5,936 nt of DNA, from contig JBARJD010000106.1 of NCBI GenBank assembly GCA_049800095.1, positions 1-5,936 of the forward strand, read 5' to 3'. Position numbers and translations under genes: made by a program. Shown here piece after piece: positions 1-5,319 of the stretch. Position 1 is the first letter of the stretch. Each line of letters begins with the position of its first letter. The notes beneath the pieces were generated by a model. The model was not told where the DNA came from and did not search any database. It saw only the letters and a list, made by a program, of their open reading frames with translations. The stretch comes from JAKIWV01 sp049800095 (lineage in GTDB: Archaea; Thermoplasmatota; Thermoplasmata; Lutacidiplasmatales; UBA184).

Positions 1-459
1 GCCTTCCTTTGTTCGCTCGATCGGCGGGAGGTGATTGCGGAGGTACTCGACTCGCCCGTGCTGATGGTTCTCCGTCTGAGGGGTGAAGAGCCGCCACGGC
101 TCGCCGGCTCTCGACCCGAGCCGTCGATAGGCGTAGAGCACGACGAGTCCGCCTCGCTTCGCGGCTTCCAGATGCTCGTGAAGTTGGTCGGTCATCCGAC
201 CGCTGGCCGACGAGAAGCGGATCACCTCGTCCGCCGACGCCTTCGCCTCGATCGGGAAGGCGAACCCAGCCCGCATGGCCACGAGATCAAATCCGTGGGA
301 GCCGGCCGCTCGCACAACCAGAAACGGTCCACGCTCGAGCCGGTCCAGAGTGCGCCGCGCTTCCGGCGCCAAGTACCTCGCATAGTGGCGGAGCGCCGTC
401 CGCTCCCCCTCGAGGAGGGACCGCAGTTCCCGTTCATACTGGGACGCGGCGACGACCAC
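1..459 (-). CDS. Hjc-like Holliday junction resolvase / PD-(D/E)XK nuclease, partial (C-terminus off left edge)
   Basis: The frame is open from a GTG at 459-457 to the left edge, giving 153 residues with no stop. The protein has the order expected of archaeal Hjc-type nucleases: an N-terminal helix with YERELR (Glu9 or Glu11 as the possible metal-binding acid), then FLVVRAAGSHGFDLVAMR (residues 46-63, Asp58), then PIEAKAS (residues 69-75, the E-x-K pair Glu71/Lys73), followed by a Ser/Arg-rich stretch and a second helix. Hjc cleaves four-way DNA junctions during recombination and repair. About 25 extra residues separate the first helix from the V-R-x-x-G-S strand, so this may be a divergent family member and not classical Hjc. 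The start was chosen because an in-frame TAG lies at 483-481 and GTG 459 sits about 25 bases from the TATA-like element, which fits a leaderless mRNA; no Shine-Dalgarno is visible. It is divergent from the ATPase gene. The fold is fairly secure and the exact substrate less so. Confidence 0.8.
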   Translation of the reverse strand, partial: MVVAASQYERELRSLLEGERTALRHYARYLAPEARRTLDRLERGPFLVVRAAGSHGFDLVAMRAGFAFPIEAKASADEVIRFSSASGRMTDQLHEHLEAAKRGGLVVLYAYRRLGSRAGEPWRLFTPQTENHQHGRVEYLRNHLPPIERTKEG

Positions 460-480
460 GCGGTGCGCACGGTGACGAAA

Positions 481-488
481 CTAAATAG
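481..488. promoter_or_regulatory. Shared TATA-like element between divergent genes
   Basis: The sequence CTAAATAG (CTATTTAG on the other strand) sits in the clearest AT-rich island of an otherwise very GC-rich region, between two divergent starts. Its centre lies about 25 bases from the minus-strand GTG at 459, the spacing expected for a leaderless archaeal transcript, and about 31 bases from the plus-strand GTG at 516, leaving room for a leader of only a few bases. The same eight bases contain the upstream in-frame TAG for both genes (483-481 minus, 486-488 plus), so neither gene can begin further out. The TATA role is inferred from position and composition. Confidence 0.5.
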
Positions 489-515
489 GTTGGGCTTTGC
501 TCGCGAACGGAGCAC

Positions 516-1964
516 GTGGCGACCCCGGGTACCCTCGAGTTGACCAGTGAGGAACGGGCGATCGCACGCTCACTGCTCGGGGTACTGGACGAGGTCGACC
601 GGGTCGCTGTCCGTCGTGCCGGGGCGGGCCCCCCGCGGTTTCGCTCCTCGGAACTACGACGCCGCCTGCTGAAGGATCGCGTGTTTGGGGACCCGTCACG
701 TCTCTTGGGTCGGCTCAAGCGTCGCGGTCTGCTCGAGGAGGGCGTGGGGGGGCCCATGGACCGCGTGTACTCAGTCCCCTTTCCCGTGGAACTCCGGGAG
801 ATGCTCATCACCGAACTGCAGCCGCCGGAAGTGTCCGAGCCCGGCGGATTCCACCCGGTGCCCGACGAGCGAAGCGAGATCCGGTCCATGGACTCGGACT
901 TCCTGAGCCATCTGCAGGACCTCCTTCGCCATCGACTGGACGAGACCGTCGCCTTTGGTCGCGGATTCTCCGCGGCGAAGCTGGCGACCTATCTCCGCGA
1001 CCTGTTCGGCGAGGCGCTCTATCTCGATATTCTGATCTCGATGTTGCAACAGTACGCGCTCGCCGACGTCCCGCTGTTGGCGCCCACCGGCCGTTCGACC
1101 GGGAGCAGCGGTTTCCATCTCGCCTTCTTCGGTCCGCCGGGCACGGGCAAGACGTTCGCCATCGATGACATGGTCCGTGGGAATCCCCGGTCGGCGGTTC
1201 CGGCGCACGGCCTGCCCGGTCGAAATCGATACTGCGGGGGCATCACCCCGGCCCAATTCCTTCGCGTGGGGGCGTACTACTCCGGACGGACATTCAATTT
1301 CATCGTGCCGGAGTTCAATGACTGGTTCAAGTATCGCGGGATGGTCGAACCGCTCAAACTCGTCATGGAGCAGAGGGAGGTGAAGTGGGAAACCACCCTC
1401 GGAACGGTAGGCCCGTATACGTTCCACTCGTTCTTCTCCGTCAACTACAACGTGCGGACGGCCGGCGCTTCGGACTACTGGACCACGATCGCCGACCCCA
1501 ACTTCGCGGCGCTGGAGGACCGGATGTTGCTGCGGTTCCACCAGATGACGCGGGACCGGTTCCGCGCCGTCGAAGGGAGTGCCGAACGTCTGGAACTCGG
1601 GGAGATCGACTTCTCGCTCGCCGAGAAAATCCGGGACCACCTGACGCTCATCTACGCGGCCCAGACCGGCCATCCGCTCGTCGCGGGCCGGTTCAAGACG
1701 AAGCCGGTCCGCCTCGACCCGGGACTGTACCGCCAGCTTCGTCAAGTGTCGGAAGCCGCCCTGGCCGGCCGGAACTACCCTCGTTTCTCGCCGCGCTTGA
1801 AATCACGAGCCGTGAAGTTGGCGGCGGCCGCGTCCATCGTGGGCTACTTCCGACACGAACGGGACGCTACCCTATCGGTAGGGGCCGAGGAGACCGAGCT
1901 CGCCCGGTCCTTTTACGAGGAGGAGATCCGTGTCCGCGAAGGACGACGAGGGATCGCCCGGTAA
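516..1964 (+). CDS. Winged-helix AAA-type (MoxR/MCM-like) ATPase
   Basis: A 482-residue protein. Residues about 8-95 look like a winged-helix DNA-binding domain. An ATPase module follows: a clear Walker A GPPGTGKT (206-213, Lys212), a Walker B-like strand FNFIVPEFND (260-269, Glu266), a sensor-1-like FFSVNYN ending at Asn312, and LEDRM (333-337) with Arg336 as a candidate arginine finger. The C-terminal part (SPRLKSRAVKLAAAASIVGYF) resembles the helical lid of MoxR and MCM-type ATPases. Such proteins form rings that remodel proteins or DNA complexes; the winged helix suggests action on DNA, but the target is unknown. An oddity is that the Walker B aspartate appears to be proline. GTG 516 is the only start codon between the upstream in-frame TAG (486-488) and the winged-helix region; a GGAG lies just 3 bases before it. 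The end overlaps the next gene. The ATPase call is strong and the cellular role unassigned. Confidence 0.85.
   Translation: MATPGTLELTSEERAIARSLLGVLDEVDRVAVRRAGAGPPRFRSSELRRRLLKDRVFGDPSRLLGRLKRRGLLEEGVGGPMDRVYSVPFPVELREMLITELQPPEVSEPGGFHPVPDERSEIRSMDSDFLSHLQDLLRHRLDETVAFGRGFSAAKLATYLRDLFGEALYLDILISMLQQYALADVPLLAPTGRSTGSSGFHLAFFGPPGTGKTFAIDDMVRGNPRSAVPAHGLPGRNRYCGGITPAQFLRVGAYYSGRTFNFIVPEFNDWFKYRGMVEPLKLVMEQREVKWETTLGTVGPYTFHSFFSVNYNVRTAGASDYWTTIADPNFAALEDRMLLRFHQMTRDRFRAVEGSAERLELGEIDFSLAEKIRDHLTLIYAAQTGHPLVAGRFKTKPVRLDPGLYRQLRQVSEAALAGRNYPRFSPRLKSRAVKLAAAASIVGYFRHERDATLSVGAEETELARSFYEEEIRVREGRRGIAR
1919..1928 (+). promoter_or_regulatory. Strong ribosome binding site inside the ATPase gene
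   Basis: GGAGGAGATC differs by one base from GGAGGTGATC, the full complement of the archaeal 16S tail. It lies within the last codons of the ATPase gene, and its GGAGG core ends 6 bases before GTG 1930. It supports that GTG as the true start of the zinc-ribbon gene and suggests coupled translation. Confidence 0.7.
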
Positions 1965-2412
1965 ACCACGGGGCCGCGAGGCGCGACTGAAGTACCGACT
2001 TCCCCCCGGGGACCTGGTCCGCTCCGTCGCCCGCCGCCAGTTGGGCCGGATGGGCCTGGCCGCCCGCTCGCAAGCCGGACTTCGTCGCGCGCTGCTCCCA
2101 TCGCTGGCCGCCCAGGACCCCCTGTTCGTGCTGGGCGGCTGGCGCCTCCGCAAGTTCTTGCTCGACTCCGCCGGCGTCCGCGTGGATGTCCGCTACGCCG
2201 AGCGTCCGACGCGGCGACCGCTGCAGCGGTGTCCCGTCTGCTGGTCGGCGGTCCGACCGATCCGCAACCGAACCCTCGAGGGGGACCGGGTGACCCTCGG
2301 GTATCGCTGCACGCACTGCACGTACTGGACGCACCTCCGCCGGCGCGTGCCGGTGCGGTATCGTTTCGTCCGAGTCGGGATCGACGGAGAGCCGCTCGAC
2401 CCGATGGACTGA
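1930..2412 (+). CDS. Small basic zinc-ribbon protein of unknown function
   Basis: A 160-residue protein, strongly basic, that I do not recognise as a named family. The first 20 or so residues are polar and probably disordered. A helical, arginine-rich middle section follows (about 25-80), then a C-terminal zinc ribbon formed by CPVC (101-104) and CTHC (127-130), with strand-like sequence between them and a basic tail (HLRRRVPVRYRFVR) after it. The four cysteines could hold one zinc ion; with this charge, binding to nucleic acid is plausible but inferred. No signal peptide or membrane segment is seen. The GTG start is fixed by the near-perfect Shine-Dalgarno at 1919-1928. The gene overlaps the ATPase end by 35 bases in another frame, which points to co-expression and perhaps a partner role with the ATPase. 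The reading frame is well supported and the function open. Confidence 0.75.
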   Translation: MSAKDDEGSPGKPRGREARLKYRLPPGDLVRSVARRQLGRMGLAARSQAGLRRALLPSLAAQDPLFVLGGWRLRKFLLDSAGVRVDVRYAERPTRRPLQRCPVCWSAVRPIRNRTLEGDRVTLGYRCTHCTYWTHLRRRVPVRYRFVRVGIDGEPLDPMD

Positions 2413-2446
2413 GCTCGACGGCGCGAGGGCTAAGAGGGCGAGCGGG

Positions 2447-3043
2447 GTGGCTGCGGGGATGCAACCTCCGCCGGAGCCCTCTCGGCTCGATCGGGTCCGG
2501 TTTCCGATCCGCACACCGCGGCTCCTACTGCGTCTGCCTCGACGGGCGGATGTGCCGGCCCTCGTCCCCCTCGTGTCGGACTGGCGAATCGCACGAATGA
2601 CGCGCATCCCCCACCCCTACCGCGCGCGCGAAGGGTTCGAGTTCATCCGGGCCAGCCGACGGCACGTCCGAAAGGGCGACACCCTGCCGCTGGTCGTGAC
2701 GGACGCGAACGACGGGCGCCTTCTCGGGGGCACCGGTCTCCATGCGCTCGATTGGGCCGACCGGCGTGGCGAGCTGGGGTACTGGATCGCGCCCAAGGAT
2801 TGGGGTCGGGGCCTCGCTCCGGAGGCCGCCTATGCGGTGTGCCGGCTCGGGTTCGCGACCCTCCGGTTGCACCGGATCCAAGCGACCGTCCTCGCCGTCA
2901 ACCCTCGGTCGGCCCGGGTGCTCCGGAAGGTCGGATTCCGGCTCGAAGGGCGGGAGCGCGAGCATCATCGCGACGGTCGCCGATGGGTGGACGTTCTCCG
3001 CTTCGGCCTGCTCGCGGACGAGCTCCGTCCGCCGCGGGCCTGA
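2447..3043 (+). CDS. GNAT family N-acetyltransferase, RimJ/RimL type
   Basis: A 198-residue protein with the full RimJ/RimL-type GNAT pattern: an N-terminal strand RTPRLLLRLPRRADVPAL (about 22-39), a central strand LGYWIAP, the acetyl-CoA pyrophosphate-binding loop DWGRGLAPEA (118-127), and the C-terminal signature NPRSARVLRKVGF followed by EG (from Asn152). Members transfer acetyl from acetyl-CoA to amino groups, such as protein N-termini, or to small molecules; the substrate cannot be read from this sequence. It is expected to be cytosolic. It begins 34 bases after the zinc-ribbon gene and probably shares its transcript, though acetyltransferases of this type are often unrelated in function to neighbours. 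The start is uncertain: GTG 2447 or ATG 2459; for the latter, GGGGTGG (2444-2450) would be a usable ribosome site. Its stop lies 5 bases from the stop of the convergent gene. Confidence 0.88.
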   Translation: MAAGMQPPPEPSRLDRVRFPIRTPRLLLRLPRRADVPALVPLVSDWRIARMTRIPHPYRAREGFEFIRASRRHVRKGDTLPLVVTDANDGRLLGGTGLHALDWADRRGELGYWIAPKDWGRGLAPEAAYAVCRLGFATLRLHRIQATVLAVNPRSARVLRKVGFRLEGREREHHRDGRRWVDVLRFGLLADELRPPRA

Positions 3044-3048
3044 CCGGT

Positions 3049-4080
3049 TCAGAGGTTGCTCAGCATCACGCGCGACGAGTTCGCGTCGACGAGCACGACC
3101 ATCTGCTGGCCCTTGTGATCCATGGCGAAGTACCAGATCGGCACGTGGACGAGCTCCGGGTCCCCGACCTCGACCTGTGTCTGAATTCCGTTGACCATCC
3201 GGTGCTTCTTGTGCGCGGCGTCCGACTGCACCTGCGTCACGTAGGCCCGTGCGGCCTGTTGGGCAGCGTCCTCGCCGAGGTCCCCGTTCAGGACCGCGAG
3301 GCCGCCGGGCAGGCTGTCCTTGTTGTACAGCTGCCGCGTATCGAGGTTGAACTGGTAGTTTTTCGGCTGGTACTGGGCGTACCCCTTCACCGCGACGATC
3401 GGGAACTGGTAGCTGCCGGTGACCTGGTCTTGGCGCGTCGAGTTGACCCCCGGTGCGCCGACATAGGTCGACCCGCCCCGACCGCCGAACATGTTGCCCA
3501 CGAGGCTCCCGATCGCAGCGCTTCCGACCGTCGCGGCGCCGGCGGTGACCATGTCCTGGTAGGTGTAATTCGTCGTCGCCGAGCTGGGGACGATCCAGTA
3601 CGGGACGAGCTGGAGTTTCTGCTGGGTCACCTTCGAGTCTTCGAACCGCCGGCCATGGAACATGCCGGTGTTCATGATCGACTTCACGATCTTGAGCGCG
3701 GCCTCGGGGTCGTTCAGCTGCGGCAGGAGCATGGTGTGCCGGTTGACGGCCTTCCAGCCGGTGCCGGCCAGGGAGACCGTTCCCCCGCAGTACTTGCAGG
3801 TGATCACGGAATCGCCGAATTCGGGCTGGAGCGGCGCGCCGCAGGAGGGGCACTTGAGGTCCTTCGGGGGAGTGGGCGGAGCCGAGGGGACCGAGGGGGG
3901 AGCGGCGGCCGGAGGAGGAGGCGGCGGAGGAGGTGGCGCGCCGAAGCCGGGGCTCCCAGGGTATCCGTACGGGGCGCCCGGCGAAGGCGGCCCGGCGGGC
4001 ATTCCGGAAAGCTGGGCTCCGCAGCCGTAGCAGAAGCGCGCGTTGTCTGGCAGGGGCGTTCCGCAACGGGGGCACTGCAT
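3049..4080 (-). CDS. Double zinc-ribbon protein with proline linker and glycine-zipper segment
   Basis: A 343-residue protein of unrecognised family. An N-terminal zinc ribbon begins at the start codon (Cys3, Cys6, Cys17, Cys20; MQCPRCG ... FCYGCG). A low-complexity Gly/Pro/Ala/Tyr linker follows (about 25-72) with nine prolines in a row at 49-57. A second zinc ribbon has CPSC (77-80) and CKYC (95-98). The remainder is a folded body of mixed strands and helices with aromatic motifs LVPYWIVP (158-165) and VHVPIWYF (311-318) that look like related strands of a repeated subdomain. Residues 180-203 form a glycine-zipper-like, small-residue-rich stretch that could pack helices together or insert into a membrane. 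No signal peptide is seen. It is last in the minus-strand cluster, 48 bases after the SPFH gene. The ATG is supported by GGAGG at 4093-4089. The role is probably structural or regulatory with its two neighbours; this is inferred from shared zinc ribbons. Confidence 0.85.
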   Translation of the reverse strand: MQCPRCGTPLPDNARFCYGCGAQLSGMPAGPPSPGAPYGYPGSPGFGAPPPPPPPPPAAAPPSVPSAPPTPPKDLKCPSCGAPLQPEFGDSVITCKYCGGTVSLAGTGWKAVNRHTMLLPQLNDPEAALKIVKSIMNTGMFHGRRFEDSKVTQQKLQLVPYWIVPSSATTNYTYQDMVTAGAATVGSAAIGSLVGNMFGGRGGSTYVGAPGVNSTRQDQVTGSYQFPIVAVKGYAQYQPKNYQFNLDTRQLYNKDSLPGGLAVLNGDLGEDAAQQAARAYVTQVQSDAAHKKHRMVNGIQTQVEVGDPELVHVPIWYFAMDHKGQQMVVLVDANSSRVMLSNL

Positions 4081-4088
4081 CTTTCTTT

Positions 4089-4093
4089 CCTCC
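4089..4093 (-). promoter_or_regulatory. Ribosome binding site of the double zinc-ribbon gene
   Basis: On the minus strand GGAGG lies 8 bases before the ATG at 4080-4078, inside the 48-base gap after the SPFH gene. It fixes this ATG as the start, placing the first zinc-ribbon cysteine at residue 3. I see no TATA-like element in the gap, so the gene is probably read from an upstream promoter. Confidence 0.6.
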
Positions 4094-4128
4094 GTCTATC
4101 CGATCCGCTCGACCCACGTGAGCGTTCC

Positions 4129-5304
4129 CTAGGTCATCGCGGTGCCGCAATTGGGGCAGAACTTCGTGCCGACCGGGACCGGGGTCTGGCACTTCGGGCA
4201 GGGCTTCGTCGCCGCAGAGGCTGGCGCCGGAGCGGCGGTGCCGCAGTTGGGGCAGAACTTGGAGCCCGCCGGAATGGGCGTGTTGCACTTGGGGCATGGC
4301 GTCGACGGTCCGGCGGGGGCAGCGGCCGCCGGTGCCATCGTGTAGCCACAGCTGGGGCAGAACCGGCTGCCGGCCGGAACCAATTGTCCGCACTTCGGGC
4401 ACGGGAACGAGCCCGCCCCCGCATTCATGCCGGGGCCCATCGAGCCCATCATCGCCCCGCCCATACCCATGCCGGCGCCGAAGCCCACGCCGGCGCCGAC
4501 CAGAGTACCCGCACTTCCGCCCGGGTTCGCGGCGGCCGTTGTGAGGGCCTGGCCCGCCTGGTACTGCATGTAGTTCACGCCGAGGACGCCCATCGAGGAC
4601 CGGAGGTCGATCGACTTCTGGACCTCCTCGGGCAGGTTGATGGAGAGTCCCTGGATCTGCTGGAGTTGTACGCCGAGCACGTCGAAGTGCTGCGGCGCGG
4701 CGCCGAGCACGGCCTGCTCGATGGTCATCAGTTGGGAGGCCAAGTCCGTGACGCGGACCCCCTGTTCCTTCATGTGACCCAGGGTGTCGTAGACGAGCAG
4801 GACCATCTGGTCCTTCAGTCGACTGTCGACGTCCCCTTGGCTCGTGGCACCAAAGGTGCCGACGAACTGGTTGATGAAGAGGTCCGGTTTCGAGATCTTC
4901 CAACGGTAGTCGCCGAAGACGCGCAACTGGACGAGGCCAAAGTCCGGGTCCCGGAAGACATACGGCTCGGCGCTCCCGAACTTGCCATCGAAGATCCGGC
5001 GCTGGAGGTAATAGACCTCGGCTTCCTGTCGCACACCCGAGAGGGCCTGGATCACGTTCCCGATGATGCCCACGCTGAGCGACGTGAGGCCGTACCGTCC
5101 CGGAGTGTCGATGTAGGCGAGCGCCTTGCCGTCTCGATAGAACACCGCGATCTCGTCCTCGCGCACGACGATGTTGTCGCCGTAACGGATGTTGCGCGGA
5201 ACGCGCCACATGACGTTCCCGCCCTTGTAGATGTCCTCCCACGCCACCGTGGTGGCGCCGAACAGGCTGCCGCCTTTCGCCGGTACTGGTGCGTTGCCAA
5301 CCAT
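4129..5304 (-). CDS. SPFH/Band 7 protein, YdjI-like (COG4260 type), with three C-terminal zinc ribbons
   Basis: A 391-residue protein. Residues about 20-240 match the YdjI-type SPFH (stomatin/prohibitin-related) domain: an early VAWEDI, then VMWRVPRNIRYGDNIVVRED (31-50), AVFYRDGKAL (53-62), TPGRYGL (67-73), and AEVYYL leading into a strand pair with FRDPDF. A long helical region (about 160-235) follows, then a Gly/Met-rich flexible stretch (262-298). Three zinc ribbons end the protein: Cys302/305/316/319, Cys337/340/351/354 and Cys369/372/383/386. SPFH proteins oligomerise into membrane-linked scaffolds; this subfamily lacks the usual N-terminal membrane helix and none is seen here. The ATG lies 15 bases after the stop of the upstream gene, with a GGAG partly overlapping that end, so the two are probably co-transcribed. 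Family assignment is firm; its role in envelope or stress response is inferred from bacterial relatives. Confidence 0.9.
   Translation of the reverse strand: MVGNAPVPAKGGSLFGATTVAWEDIYKGGNVMWRVPRNIRYGDNIVVREDEIAVFYRDGKALAYIDTPGRYGLTSLSVGIIGNVIQALSGVRQEAEVYYLQRRIFDGKFGSAEPYVFRDPDFGLVQLRVFGDYRWKISKPDLFINQFVGTFGATSQGDVDSRLKDQMVLLVYDTLGHMKEQGVRVTDLASQLMTIEQAVLGAAPQHFDVLGVQLQQIQGLSINLPEEVQKSIDLRSSMGVLGVNYMQYQAGQALTTAAANPGGSAGTLVGAGVGFGAGMGMGGAMMGSMGPGMNAGAGSFPCPKCGQLVPAGSRFCPSCGYTMAPAAAAPAGPSTPCPKCNTPIPAGSKFCPNCGTAAPAPASAATKPCPKCQTPVPVGTKFCPNCGTAMT
4147..4401 (-). repeat. Tandem array of three zinc-ribbon coding units
   Basis: Three copies of a zinc-ribbon unit (C-P-K-C, eleven-base-family spacing of ten residues, C-P-N/S-C-G) lie in tandem within the SPFH gene. 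The recurring base pattern around GGGGCAGAAC on the plus strand begins near 4144, 4240 and 4345, so the copies are spaced 96 and 105 bases apart, both multiples of three. Ala/Pro-rich linkers of 14-17 residues separate them. The copies are similar in protein and in bases, consistent with internal duplication. Confidence 0.75.
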
Positions 5305-5319
5305 CGGACTTCGTTGCTC

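Noticed and set aside
31..543. A 170-residue plus-strand open frame opposite the nuclease
   Set aside because: The minus strand carries the nuclease motif set in the correct order, whereas this frame is Arg-rich with no domain and would cross the promoter region.
771..1745. A 324-residue minus-strand open frame opposite the ATPase
   Set aside because: No motif and no ribosome site; the plus strand there encodes Walker A and other ATPase motifs.
4147..4401. Regular short repeats considered as a CRISPR-like array
   Set aside because: The repeats are coding, in frame, and encode zinc ribbons with Ala/Pro linkers; there are no identical direct repeats with unique spacers.
2525..5242. A 905-residue open frame on the minus strand in another phase
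   Set aside because: Arg/Pro-rich with no motif; it is out of phase with the SPFH and zinc-ribbon genes, whose cysteine patterns and domain matches are clear.
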